Shown one piece after another: positions 45,288 through 58,071 of a DNA stretch of 64,000 bases. The DNA lies in contig JAUTDX010001449.1 of assembly GCA_030844895.1 (NCBI GenBank), forward strand, positions 35,943-99,942, read 5' to 3'. Position 1 is the stretch's first letter; every line of letters begins with the position of its first letter. The position numbers and the translations under genes were made by a program. Under the pieces are notes generated by a model. The model was given only the letters and a program-made list of their open reading frames with translations, searched no databases and was not told the origin of the DNA. This DNA comes from Ambrosia x helenae. Taxonomy: Eukaryota; Streptophyta; Magnoliopsida; Asterales; Asteraceae.

Positions 45288-45973
45288 CTAGGGGCATATA
45301 ACCCGCGCGTTGCCGCGGAATGCAACACAAATTCGATAGGTATCGGTTCGTTACAGTATCAGTATACCCATGCTTTGCTGTGGGAATGCGACACAAAGAA
45401 AGTCACGATATATTGGTTCCCCGCGCTTTGTTGCGGAGCTCCTATTGAGTTGAGGATTTGGTGGTCGTTAAAGATCGCGCATCGCTGCGAGAGCTCCTGT
45501 TGCGTTGAGAGTTTCGTGGACATTAAACATAACATTAAGTAACAGTTGTTGGCAAGAAAAAAAAATACTCGCCGCCGGTGACCTTGCAGACCAGCCTTAA
45601 CATTACAACAGTTGGGTTAAAAAAATACTCGCGGCCCATTACCTTGCAGACCAGCCTTAACATTACAACAGTTGGGTTGCCTATTGTTGACTTCATCTAG
45701 AGCTCAAAGTATTTCAATAACCACGGCCCATTACTTGTTCACCAAACATGAGGCCCACAATTGCCCATTAATTGTTCATCAAATGTGACCCACATTTTTC
45801 AAATAGCGGTTGTAGGTTGTAACTCGTAGCCTTTTAAAGTCAAAGTTGTTTACAAAAGCCAACAATGGTAGGCACTATACAAACAAACGTCAACAATTGA
45901 CAATTCATTTATTATATATTGTGCGTAAGTTAGTAACCGACACTATTAAAGTGTCTTTTAGTTAATATATAGA
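45288..45973 (-). mobile_element. Probable small Helitron on the minus strand
   Basis: On the minus strand the sequence ends CCGCGGCAACGCGCGGG (hairpin), then TTATATGCCC, then CTAG at 45291-45288 followed by T, the classical Helitron 3' end. Candidate 5' terminus TCTATATATTAAC lies at about 45973, though the base before it is T and not A. Inside is a roughly 58-bp imperfect tandem repeat (45564-45620, 45623-45680). No coding capacity. Confidence 0.6.
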
Positions 45974-46624
45974 AGAATTCTTGGTTTTATACATACAAAG
46001 TACCTGATTCATCAAGTTTGTGGCTTTCCCAGGTTCCTTGTTTTATGGTATTACGCGGGTAAAGATTACTCGGTTCTCCCCAATATCAAAACACATCCAT
46101 AAACAGCAATCAACACATAGGTTTACAAAATCACCATGATCATGCACTGATTAAGAACATGGCCATGCCACAACATCATACAACCAAGTTTGATGATATA
46201 AATCAACATGAGACTGATGTGGATTGGATTTGTTACCAAAAGATTTCAAGGTAAATGCTTGTATAACCTTAACTAAATTTAAATATTACTCGCTAGGTGA
46301 GCATAGCACATGTTAGAAGAACGGATAAAGTGTTGAGTAACACATTAGAGTATCATTCACTTTGACATGTTAATGTATCGTTCACTTGGACCGGTTTTGA
46401 TGGTGATGGTGTGTTGGTACTCGATGTTAATGAAGAAAACACAAATAAACATACAAAAAAAAGCGATACGAAAAAATCATTATCTGAATTTAAAACTGGG
46501 AAAACACACATTACATAAATTCGAAACTGAATTGAGTACATAAATTATCTCATATATCCAAATATTTCTACCTCAGGTATCTTGCCATATTTCATGTGCA
46601 GGATTTTGAGACTAAACATACCTT
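45974..46624. other. 3' flank of the KH-domain gene
   Basis: It contains the probable 3' UTR of the minus-strand KH gene. A donor-like AAAAG|GTATGTTTAG right after the stop codon hints at a 3' UTR intron. Nothing else is recognised. Confidence 0.4.
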
Positions 46625-49600
46625 TTAGTAGCCATAATTGCCTCCATACACGGTGCTGCTGTAGTCACCGGCAGCAGGTACGTGGCCAGGTGGGGCGGGC
46701 TGAGTTGGGTAACTCGGAGCTTGACCAGGGTATGGGTTATACGCCTGGCTAGAAGGCGGGGCCGTTGGATTCTGGGGATTCTGGGCAGCCGTTGCAGCAT
46801 CAGCAATGAAATTCTGGAACCACAACAAAGAGATCACAAGTAGAAGATAAGCTAATAGGTCAAGACTCGCCAGATGTTTATTCACATGCTTAAGATGCTC
46901 TAAATTGTTTAATTTAATAGAAACTGTACAAAAACAATTGTTGATTTGTTGTTGACGAGTTTGGTGGTCGACTAGAATCGACCCATTTTGACCAGCACAT
47001 AAAAGATTACCTTCTTGACCTGTTGCTCAACCCGACATTTTTCTTCCACCCACTAAAGTCTAATAAATAAAGGGGATGAAAATCTTAACAGAATACCTGT
47101 ATTAACTGTTGAGCAGTCTGAACTTGTGAAGCCGATCCATTTATCTCGACTGTCATTTCATCGGGATTGCCCCTTGATTCTTGAATCGCAATAGTAGCAC
47201 CACTTGCACGTCTGATATAACTGATATTGGTTCCCGATGTCCCGATAACAGCATCTGCATATGTAAGAGGAACTTGCATGTTCTGCGACACCTGTTAATA
47301 GAATATTGCAATTAGCCACTTTGTTACTCGACTATAGGTATGCGTTTGATAACAGACTAGAATTGATTAAAAAAGTATTCGTTTAAATTTTTTAAACTTT
47401 TTTAACACGTATATAAGAGACGTTTGGTTTGTAGTCAGGAATCACGAAGGGTATGGATTGAATAACATATTGGAATGGAAATCGAGTAGAACGGTCTGGC
47501 ACTATCAAAACCTACAACTCAAGCCAAACACTGTCCCCTTGTTACATTGTTTAGTTCTTAGCCCCAAATTCAAGTTGCATAGAAACTAGCTGCATAGTTA
47601 TAAACTCGTTTGGGTTAAGTTTTAGCAATAATCTGGAGTCAACAACAACGTAGTGAGTTGGTAGTTAAAAAACCATGTTCCAAGTACGATCCAGTCAGTC
47701 GATCAATATAAAACAAGACTTATATATTCAAGATTTGTTCAAAAAGTACAAAAAAAGTTAAGGAGTAATACCTTGGTGACTATTGACGGTTGTGGCTGAA
47801 TGGTGGCAGTGGGAGGTGGTCCAATAGGCGGATCTCTGCCAAATGAAGGTGGAGCTTGACGAGGTGGTTTATCCATTTGTGGAGGTGGATAAAAATTGTC
47901 ATACTGGTGCTGAGGTGGCATAAATTGATTAGGTCGAAAGCCACCTGCATCCATACCAAAACTCTGAGGTGGAGGTGCCCAAGGTTGAGGAGCCGCCATC
48001 TCCTGGTTCGACCTGGCGTTTGGCATTTGCATCTGTCAGGGAAGAAAAGTATTATATTATATTTAAACGACACGGTAAGAGAGATGAGCATTATCTATAT
48101 TTATATTAACGGTTGACGTTGTCTTGTCCAGTTGACTTAGAAAAGGGTTAACTTGGGTTAAATCCTAGATCTAATGGATCAGGATAACTTTTAAAAATTA
48201 CTTGAAGAAAAAACTGCTCAAATGGTCAAAGGCGACCCAAAGTTTGCTTAAACGCTTACAACATCATAAATCTCGATACTCAAAAAAAATCAGATTAACA
48301 TGTTGACATATAATTAATTAATCATATTTAATACAGTAAATATTTATGAAGTTCAAAAAAAGGAACAATGCTGACGGATCATCCTATCCTAACCTGACCC
48401 AATTCCGTCTGTATTAAAGAAACTACCATGTTTGCCAAAACTTGTATCACCCGTCACCCACCCAAATCACCCGTCACCCATTCAATCCTAATCAGAACCC
48501 TTATGTCACTTGAATGACAACCCTATATACAAAATCAACATTCCCAATTCCACTCAAGATAACTTCTCGTATAGCGATTTGGATGTAATTCTACCACAAC
48601 AAAATCCATATATTAATCCATGAAACGCCCCGAAGTTCATTTGTTAACTTCAGCTTCCACCACACTAAGGTTAATCAAAATCTATCTAGACATTAACTAA
48701 AGTATAGCGAACCAAAATGATAGAAAAACTAACAAATGCAAACTTACTTGTTTCTCAAATATCCCAATAACACTGCGGTCAACCAAGAACTTTCTTAGAT
48801 GTGTGGCAATCAATTCAACAGCCTTGTGCACACCTGAAGGTTCCCCTTGTACCTCCACAACACTATCATCAGGTAGAGCAAAAACAGGCAGATTCTCTGC
48901 AGAAAACAATAGGTGCAACAAAACATAAAAACATTAGAATAAAGTAAAATCATGATAATTAATATATTTGTCCAACAAACCTTCTCCAAGTACTCGAATT
49001 ACACAATTTGAAGAATCCTGGATGGTTTTAATGGTGGCACCCTGCTTCCCTATCAAGTTTCCAGCTTGTGTTGCAGCCAAAAGCAGCCTCGTGCACATTG
49101 TACCACCAGCACGATTGGAATCAGCATCGCCATCAATTATTCTTTGGTGAACCTTCAGTAAACCATCCATTGCAGGAGGAATAGCAAGATCAGGTTCTTC
49201 CTTTGCAGAAATCAAACCTGTTGAAGATCATATATCTGATTACTACAGTCTAAACAATAGCTTTTACCTAATAAGTTTTGATTGAACCGTATTATCAAAC
49301 CATGAAATCACAATGTAATAACCATTCAACCTATGTCATCAAGAGAAGTCATTATAACTTTCCAAGTTTCCACAAAATATCATTACCTCGTAATAACAAA
49401 TGTAATAATATTTAAGTTAGCACCTAAAGATAAGAAAAAAAAACAAAGCTTTAACAAAAGTTAAACTTTCTAGAAACATCGTAATGTTATTGTGTTGGTT
49501 TGCATTCTTCCCGACTAGAGAAGATTATGATAAAATGGAATTCTCTACGATACTAATTACTATGATTCATCCTGATATGTGACTCTTAAACGCTTAAAAT

Positions 49601-52492
49601 ACTAGATATATTGTAAATACAAATTTACCAATAACCATGGTTTTCATGATATGTGACACTACACACTTACAAATATTTGATATATTGTGAATACAAAATT
49701 ACAAACCAGATGTTCTTTACTCTGATTTGTTTCCCTTTGGTAGTTCTATGAACCCCGTTGTTTCACACTATACTATCTATACTTGAAATTACGTGTGTGC
49801 TCTTAACACCCCTTTCTGAAGCGCAGAGCATGATCAGTAGTTTCTTTTAATATATGGATATATAACCGAGATTGACAGCTTAGCTTAAAGATGTTCTCAT
49901 TTCTTCAACTATGTTAAGCATGTTTGATTCTTTATTTTCATACTAGTTTTTGTATATAGATTCCTCTTTTTAAGCTTTTTTTACTTATTTGTACAACAAC
50001 GTGTGGCAAGGCATCAACCAACCAGTTCTGAAGTTACCAGATGAAGTTCGAGGTTGTTGGTACTGACGTCCGCCCGTTCTCAATCACTGCAATCTGAATC
50101 TTTGGCCCTTCTAATTGAAACAACTTTTGGAATGTTGCCTTACATTTGATAGAACCTGCACATATTCATCTAAGTTACTGTGATAAAATAAACCTGCTTA
50201 GGTATTTAACCTTACGGTAGAGTGATTTTATATTGTAATTTCACTTGTTTCATATACTTCGTTTGCACTTATTGAAACCTTTATATTAGTATTATAACTT
50301 TAATATCTTAAGACCTTGTAATCAATACATTGTCAACACTTAGTTTTGATTTGTTCTATTACCCAAATTTATTTCGCCACTTATCAGTTGCACACCCTTC
50401 AAATATGTTGAAAACTTTAATCACTCCTTATAATTCATTATAAATACAGTAATAGACTAATATTGATGAACTGAGCTACAATTCAAAGACCTTCCTTTTA
50501 ATCCTTAATATATCTAATTACTTTGCCTTCTAAATAGCTTACATGATCCATTACTTCCTCACCTATGGCCACATCACAGTAGCCAGCTTATTCACTAATA
50601 GCATACTATGGGGTTTAAGTAATCAATATATTAAAAAACGGTCATATTCACGGTTCCCAAAAGCCAATTGTGCTATTCAAACCTTATGATTTGCTTTAAT
50701 CAGGCAAAGCAAAAAGCTGGAATCCTACTAATGAACAATAATTCTGTCTAGACAATATCTTATTGGTATTAGTGAACCTCGTATCAGTAATTCTATAATC
50801 TATCTATACATCTTGTTGACCATGCTATTTCTAAATATTTTGGTATTTGTGGTATTTCGGCCGTAAAACGTCTGAAACCTTTTTATAGTCACATTAACTC
50901 AAAAGGTTTTGTTGTTTGTAGGTGATTTAATTTATTAAGAACAATTAAGGTAACAAGACAAGATTCTTGTCATTAAGAACATCACAAAGATGCATACTTT
51001 TCTGTTTCATATACATAATTACAAGCCATACAACTTATTCTAGAAAGAAAGTTAAAGCAAGTTTACAATTTCATCAAGCAAAAAATTAGTATGGTGATCT
51101 TCAAATTAGACACTGAGGACTATCAACTCAATAGACAGATGTGATCTATGTTCAGGAAACCAAAATATGTTCAGGATCATATTACATCATAAAAAACCAA
51201 TGAACGTGCTGCAATAATAACAATTTCAAACTATATAAAATGTTGGAAAAATGCCACCTAACAATAACCAAGTTTCATCACTATTCAACTAAAAGTCTAA
51301 CTCGTTATCCACTATAAAAACCACTCATGTTTCAATATTGTTCCATTGTTGTGATATTCTTCATAGCTGGTTAAAGCCGATTGACCTAAATAAAACAGTT
51401 CTGAAACTTTGTTACTATTTAGTGTTTTTTTTTTCAAATTTACCTAGAGTAACACGTAACTTTGATAAAAAGTCACAAATTAGAACCAAGTTTCATAACT
51501 ATTCCTAGTAGGTCACTTAAGCTTAATCAGTATTTAAAAAAATTAAGACTAATAGATAATGACAATGAAACATTGAAACTTGAGTGGTTTTTACGGTTGA
51601 GAAAATGTCCGCATGAAATTATACTACCAAAATCGAAACTTTATACTGTTTAGTGATTTCCTACTTATAAGTTAATAGTTTAAGGAACATACACTTCTTT
51701 CCATAATACCAGGAGGACCATCAAGAATCTTAATGCGGGCTTTTGTTTCTTCGCAAGTTTTCTTTATGTACTCACCCTTGCGCCCAATTATGCTACCAAC
51801 TTTTTGCACAGGGACCAATATCCTAAAAACATTGTCTCCTGGCCATCCAGGCCATCTTTTTTCTATAGGGACTTCCGCATGAATATTTTGGTGTTCATTC
51901 TCTGTTATTTGATGTTCAACTGCATCACCTTGTTCATTCTCAGACACTTGAACTTCTACAGGAACGGAGTTCTCAGGCATTACTTCTGTCTCTTGTTCAT
52001 GAAAGTTTTCCTCTGCCATTTTCTAGAAATTTAACAAAAAAGGACAAATTAATCCAAATATTCATCACCAAATAACTTAGAATACTCATTATAACTATCA
52101 ATATAAAAGGGTAAGAGGAGGGAACCCTGGCCCCGGTACCCTTTGGGTACCCATCATCCCACCCCGCAAGGGTTATGATGCCGACAAATAGCCTCGGTCA
52201 CTACCTCCATGATATGGGCACCACAAGGGTCGAACCCGCGTCACTACAACTTCCCATTTCAGCGTGACTTTCATCGGCTGCGGGTACCACTGGGCTATAA
52301 GCCCAATATAGTAACAAAAAAAAATGGTTAAGAAAGTAGGATACAAAAAAAACAGATTACAGAGATCAAGAGACACCAGTTTGTGTAGGTTTTATAGAAA
52401 ATCATATTCAAAGCCAAACTTACTGCATATTGTATTCTAGGGCGTTCATGCTCCGGTTCGGCTGCATTGAGTGGGTCGGCTGGATTAGCCAT
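46625..52492 (-). CDS. FLK: Three-KH-domain RNA-binding protein, FLK type
   Basis: The exon chain on the minus strand is 52492-52424 (short first exon), 52022-51695, 49217-48981, 48896-48748, 48032-47772, 47291-47097 and 46813-46625. All junctions are GT..AG and in phase, giving 475 residues. Translation from the second exon's MAEENFHEQ would give 451. KH1 has VGSIIGRKGEYIKK, KH2 AGNLIGKQGATIKTI, KH3 ADAVIGTSGTNISYIRR, each with its GxxG loop. WPGWPGDNVFRILVP before KH1, LRKFLVDRSVIGIFE after KH2 and the Pro/Gln-rich linker (MPPQHQYDNFYPPP) match Arabidopsis FLK as I know it. The protein ends YGGNYGY. FLK promotes flowering by lowering FLC RNA; the function here is inferred. The large intron 49218-51694 is 2.5 kb. 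Confidence 0.9.
52106..52303 (-). mobile_element. tRNA-derived SINE in the FLK-like first intron
   Basis: On the minus strand it begins GCTTATAGCCCAGTGGTACC (box A) and has GGGTTCGACCC (box B), then GGTACCCAAAGGGTACCGGG near the end. CAATATA at 52099-52105 and 52304-52310 may be its target duplication. It sits between the short first exon and the KH1 exon. Confidence 0.72.
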
Positions 52493-53171
52493 TTTAAGCG
52501 TTTTGATGACTTGGTTTTTGTGGTTTGACTTTGACAATTTGAATTACTGTTTTATTCTTTTCTTTTTTTCGAACAAATTAGTTCGCGTTAAAACTTTTAA
52601 AATGACAGATACGGTTCATAAAAATAAAATACATAATACATACATAAAAATCATTAACAATAAAGGTTAAACAGTCAGTTTGGTGTACACGCCCAGTTCC
52701 AAGTTCCGAACCGTCAAAACCTGCTGGATTGCTTCAGTTTGGGCATTCGGCTTCCACATGTATTATGTCACGACTTACGAGCTAATAAAACGTAATGTCG
52801 TAATACAATTGGCACAAAACATGGTAAATTGATCATACAGACAGTATGAAATTTTGAAGCCATAAACAAAATCAAGTTTAACTGTATTTCTACAAAACTT
52901 AGGAAACCCTATCAATTCTTAATCGACCAAATTTTGTGCCCTAAATAAAAATAAATAAAAAGTAATACCACTAAATCCTTAAAATCAATGTACATAATCG
53001 CGTTCAAAGGTTGAATCTAACAAATTAAAACCTATAGGCAGGAATCAATAACAGATCTATTGAGAATTAAACTAAAAACGCAACATATTGTTACGGAAAC
53101 TGAATATTATATTGATCAATCATTCAATTGTAAGGTAATAGTTTGTAATAAGTGATTTGCAGGAAACTTAC

Positions 53172-53250
53172 TAGCTAGGGTTTATAGCGAAGCAGATGTT
53201 GGTTGTAGGAGATGAATGATCGACTGCGTTTACAATCTACGGAGATAATG
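53172..53250 (-). other. Probable non-coding first exon of the FLK-like gene
   Basis: On the minus strand, CTATAAACCCTAGCTA|GTAAGT gives a strong donor at 53171-53170. No reading frame runs through it. The ACCCTA core resembles telo-box motifs of housekeeping genes. Confidence 0.45.
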
Positions 53251-53457
53251 TTTCAATAATGATTATAAGGACCCCCTATATAATTGTGATATTCTTCAAA
53301 TTACCCCTCTACGTTTATTATGTACATGTGTTTGAGCGTATTTTGTTTTTCGCTTATAAGTTATAACTTTTTTTAAGGTAAATTTTATTAAAACACCGAC
53401 AAGACGACTCTATGTCTTGAACTCTTGATATAACTATGCTCGAAATCGACTTGTGAG

Positions 53458-53676
53458 CAGAGGCGGAGTTAGGGGGGGGACTGAGGGGTATGAAGCCCCC
53501 CCCCCCCCCCCCAATGACCCAAATTTGTTAAGTTTTTAAGGTAAAAATTCGATAAAATTGTATCAAGCCCCCCCTGTTTTTAAGGTTAAAATTCAATAAA
53601 ATTGTATCAAGCCCCCCTTAACACTCACTCCAATAATCTAAGCCCCCCTTATCATGAAATCCTGGCTCCGCCTCTG
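53458..53676. mobile_element. hAT MITE (219 bp) with exact 8-bp TSD
   Basis: CTTGTGAG at 53450-53457 and 53677-53684 flanks CAGAGGCGGAGTTAGG ... CCTGGCTCCGCCTCTG. The interior has repeated AAGCCCCCC words and a C run at 53497-53512. A weaker relative with a GCTCCGCCACTA end is at about 57560-57752. Confidence 0.9.
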
Positions 53677-53684
53677 CTTGTGAG

Positions 53685-55038
53685 GGTAGTAATTTACAAG
53701 CGATTGAAGCACAATATATGTGTTTGTGTTATCAATACGGGCAGACTCAAGTGACCGAAGGGCGTCCCCTTTAAAAAATATATATATATGTATGCGTCTG
53801 CCATTGACCATCAAAGCTACCTCACATTTAGTTTTCTTTTTCTATTTATTGTTGCTTGTTTATTCCTTTTGGGATTCTAATTCCGAACATATTATTTTAA
53901 CATACTTATTTTTATCTATGTTCTAACAAAAGTTGTGTTTATAATCAAACGGGTCAAATTTTGTTCTTTACCATGTCGTACAAAAACGGTACCTTTCAAA
54001 GAACTTTGATAACGGTACTAGCATTTCTTTTTATGGTGCTCGATATAGATTTCGTTCCAATTCCAGCCAAATAAGATTGAAAATGTATGTAGAGTACAAA
54101 TTTACTAATGTCTAAAAATATCATTTGGTAAAATACATCAAAGCTCCATCTACCTCTATATTTGGTAGATGATTTACTTCATGGTTTTAACCGGAGGTAA
54201 AAAAAATGTATCATGTCACGTAAAAAAAAGTATTTTGCATATATAATTTCATCTCTCTCGTTTCTTTCACTTGTAATACCAATCTCTTTATATTTTCACA
54301 TATACTACCATCACAATTTCAAAGAAAAGAAAAAAAAAGCAAACTCCTGCCCATTTCAGCCAAATCACAATTCATAATGGGGATTGCTACCACCTCGTGA
54401 TCGTTGCCCACGTCGGGTTTAGCTTTAGGAGATGAATGATCGCTATAAAAAGCAAAGTCCTGCCCATTTCAGCCAAATCACAATTCCTAAGGATGATTTC
54501 TGCCATATTGCCATTAGTAAGGCCACCCGTAGTGGTGCGTGAAAGTGGCGTGAAGGGCAATTTAGCGCCCAAATTAGAGCCCCAACACCTCCCCCTTGGC
54601 TTGAAATAGGCAAAATTGCCTTGTGCGTTAGTTATTTCGCAACATGAAATTGTGAAGCTTTTCCCCTTTCTTTGAAGGCAATGATTTATGATTGTGGCAC
54701 ATTTTGAGTGAATTGGCGCTAATAATTGTGCCACTACAATCCAACTGCTTGTTTTGAGTGAACTGATTCAAAATCGAAAATCCAAAACTATCGATTACCA
54801 ATTCAATATCACATGAAAAATAAACCCTAATTGCCCTACCAACAAGCAGTTGGAGGATCATTCAACCTGAATCATTATATAAAAACCTGACATCAAGATC
54901 CAACTCTATAAATTTCCCATGGGTATGAATATGATAAAAGAATCTAGACACACACCCATGCAATCCACTACCTTAAAAACTTTACATCCAACATCTAAAA
55001 ACCAACAGATTGTTATACATCCAACGGCTCTCATTCAC
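53685..55038. other. Intergenic and histone H1 3' flank
   Basis: It contains a roughly 35-bp direct repeat (CCTGCCCATTTCAGCCAAAT at 54346 and again at 54461), a GGCCACCCGTAGTGG stretch (54521-54535) like a worn MITE end, and the likely H1 3' UTR. No other gene. Confidence 0.5.
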
Positions 55039-56667
55039 TCACTTCTTAGCTTTCCTAGCTGCTCCAGCTCTCTTCGCAGGCGTGGCTTTCTTCGCCACCG
55101 GCGCTGATTTTTTAGCTGGCGCCTTCTTCACTGGAGTCTTTTTCGACGCCGGCTTAGGAGCCACAGCTTTCTTCCCTGGACTAGTTCTAGTTGACGTCCG
55201 AGCAGCTTTAGCCGCCGGCTTGGTAGGAGTCTTTGGCTTGGCAGCTGGCTTTTTCTTTGCTTCAGCTTTCGGCTTAGCAGCTGGCTTAGCTTTCGCAGCC
55301 GACTTGGTTTTAGCAGCTGGCTTGGCTTTAGCAGCCGGCTTGGCTTTGGCAGCTGGTTTAGCTTTTGCAGCAGGCTTTGTTTTGGCAGCTGGCTTGGCTT
55401 TGGTTTTAGCTGGAGCTTTTGATTTCGGAGCAACAGCTGGCTTCTTCTTAGCTGGAGCTTTCTTCGCAGCCGGCTTGGCCTTGGCAACAGTTTTCTTTGC
55501 TGGAGCAGATTCGCCAGAAGCTTTTGCCGGTAACTTGTAAGACGCCTTGACCTTAACAAGTTTACCGGCAGCAACAAACTTCTTGAGCTGAGTCAACAAC
55601 AACTTCTTAAAATTTGCAGGAAGATTCTTATGCTTCTCTTCTATAAACTTCCCAATCGCGTACTGACTCGATCCGTTTCTCTCCTTCAACGTCACAATCG
55701 CATCCTTAATCATCTACATAATCAACAAAACAGCAAAATTAGATCTGTAATCGAATCAATTATATGTTTAGCTATTAAAATGTAATCAAAACACTGCGTA
55801 ATCAACAAAACAACAAATACATATCTGTGATCGAATCGATTATAAATTTAACATGAAAATACAGTCAAAATTAAAGGAAAGTATCAACCTCAACTCATCT
55901 CAATATCATGATATGAACAACATTATTGATACAAGACAATCCTATGAGGATATGAAAGTAACTAACAACCATCATGACTAACCACTCAACTAATCTAGTA
56001 ACTAACCATACACTAATAAAAACAATGCGTAATAAAAAAAAACAAAATCAGATCTATAATCGATTCAACGGATTTAAATGTAATAAAAACACGGTGTGAT
56101 CAGCAAAAACAGCAAAACGGATCTATAATCGAATCAATTTCAACGAAATGTAGTCGAAACTCGAAATCCTGCTTAGTGAACAAAAACAACAAAATTAGAT
56201 CTATAAGACTATAATCAATACAATTTCAAATATAACTAACAACATGTAAGCAAAATACTTCGTAATCAACAAAAACAACAAAATCAGATCTATAATCGAT
56301 ACAGTTTCAAGTTTAAGTAACAAAATGCAGTCAAAATACTTCGTAATCAACAAACTTAGATCTATAATCTAATGAAATCCATATTTAACTAAGAAATGTA
56401 ATCCGAATACAGCATAATCAACAAAATCAGATCTATACTAGAAACAATTTCAAAAACAACAAACGAAATGCAATCAGAATACCTCTAGGTACGGAGGATG
56501 AGCAGCAGGATTCTTAGGTTTTCTCGGTGCAGAAGCTTTCTTCGTCTTCTTAGCTTTCGTCTCCTTCACCTCCGTTTCAACAGGAGGATTCTCCGTCGTG
56601 GTGACGTCAGCGTCTCCGTCGCCGCCGTAGTAGGCTCCGTCTCAACAATCGGTTCTTCCGTCGCCAT
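55039..56667 (-). CDS. Linker histone H1, with an apparent frameshift in exon 1
   Basis: Exon 1 is 56667-56483 and exon 2 is 55713-55039 (GAG|GTATTC, TGTAG|ATG). The winged-helix globular domain spans the intron: AAHPPYLE, then MIKDAIVTLKERNGSSQYAI, then LPANFKKLLLTQLKKFV and KASYKLPAK. The tail is a Lys/Ala/Pro-rich array (KPAAKAK units) ending RAGAARKAKK, as in plant H1. H1 binds linker DNA and compacts chromatin. The initiator Met frame (MATEEPIVETEPT) meets a stop at codon 34. The downstream H1 frame begins in another phase, so one base appears to be missing between about 56600 and 56635. Confidence 0.9.
55739..56480. repeat. Degenerate minisatellite in the H1 intron
   Basis: The intron consists largely of degenerate 50-75-bp units with AAAACAACAAAATCAGATCT, ATAATCGAATCAAT and TAATCAACAAA words repeated about seven times. 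It is non-coding. Confidence 0.8.
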
Positions 56668-56692
56668 TGATTGGGTTACGTTAAGGACTTAA

Positions 56693-56710
56693 GGTTAGGG
56701 TTAGGGTTTT
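56693..56710 (-). promoter_or_regulatory. Telo-box upstream of histone H1
   Basis: On the minus strand AAAACCCTAACCCTAACC lies about 30 bases upstream of the H1 ATG. Telo-boxes of this form are common near the start of plant histone and ribosomal-protein genes. A GAA run (56744-56758) lies further upstream. Confidence 0.65.
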
Positions 56711-56759
56711 GTTTTGGATGAAATGTTGCAGGTATGTTTGGAAGAAGAAGAAGAAGAAG

Positions 56760-58062
56760 GTGAGGATTTAAATAATGTGAATTAAGCATATATATTTTTT
56801 AATAATGTGAATTAAAGTTTTTTTTAATAATAAAATAATGTGAATTAAGTGAGAGAATATCCATATACTGAAAATGATTGGTGTATAGACTACAACGCGG
56901 ATTGTGCTTGTTTGAATATTGTCCGTTTGATTTGTTTTAATCAACGGTTGAAAAGCCATATGGATGAGGTATTTGATGAGAGTTGTATTGAGGATCTTGA
57001 GTTTATGAAATAGATGGTGTGTTTCTATGCTTGATTGTTTTTAGCATATCTTGGGTTATACTTGATGGATTTTTAATGAAGTTTTGTTTGGTGTGTAGGG
57101 AATTAAGTTAGCTTTACAATGAGTATCTACATTGTTGTTATGGATGAGTGGTTTAGGAGATAATTGGCTTAGAGCTATGATGCTCAAAACGTTTGTTTTT
57201 CAGTAGGGAATTGTGTTTTTAAAGTGTTTTTAAGAAAGTGTTAAGGTTGTTATGTGATGTTATTACCTTATGTGATGCTACCTTGATTGGGTAACCGGTA
57301 GATTCAAGAGTTTATAAAAACGGATAAAATTGAGCGTAATAAGATTAGCTACAATGTCATCAAGATGAACACCGTTAATATATGTTGTAAAAATGGTGAT
57401 AGGAGTATAATTGAGAGCGTAACACAGATAATACAAGCGGTAGTGATAGCACAATAAGGACAACAAATTCAAGTAGGGATGTAATCAAGTCGATACAGCT
57501 CACGGGCTACTTAAGATTGACTTTAAAATATTTGAAATGAACATGAGTGCTAGAGTACTGTGCTCAGACACAAAGCATTAGAAGGGTCGGAGGGTGCCCC
57601 AACCCCCACCGTTTTTTGGCTCATTCTTGTAAATTTCCCCATTAAACGTCCGAAAGTTTTGTATATACTAAATTCGGCACCCATTGATTTGAAAAAAATA
57701 GGTATTGTGACTTTCGGCCCCAACATCTAAAAGTTCAAGCTCCGCCACTAACTAAGTCATAACACTTGTGAGCCTTATTGAGTTTGAGAAATTTTTACAG
57801 GTATACCATGTTGTTTGTATATGTATGTATGTATGTATGTACTCGTGGTGGTTACTAAAACTACTGATTTTTAAACACAAAACAAGTTTTAAATTTACAA
57901 AAACGATATACTATGCCAACTTAATACGATACTTAAAAGGCAAGTGCATCCATCGTATACATATTATAGGTCTGGGTGAATATCGTTTAAGGATACAAAG
58001 GTTCTTGGTACTGTAATCGGTCATTGTCTAGTAAAATCCAAAATGATGAGTTTGAAGTAACT
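56760..58062. other. Intergenic; worn repeats
   Basis: It contains a possible hAT relic at about 57560-57752 (ends with GCTCCGCCACTA) and a (TATG)n run at 57818-57842. No gene is seen. Confidence 0.45.
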
Positions 58063-58071
58063 TTTAGAAAA

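Noticed and set aside
54340..54490. Duplicated CCTGCCCATTTCAGCC words as a CRISPR-like or regulatory array
   Set aside because: Only two copies with irregular spacing in a plant genome; a simple local duplication explains them.
55010..55577. Long frames on both strands over the histone H1 tail
   Set aside because: They are shadows of the Lys/Ala/Pro repeat read in other frames; only the minus-strand H1 frame has the globular domain.
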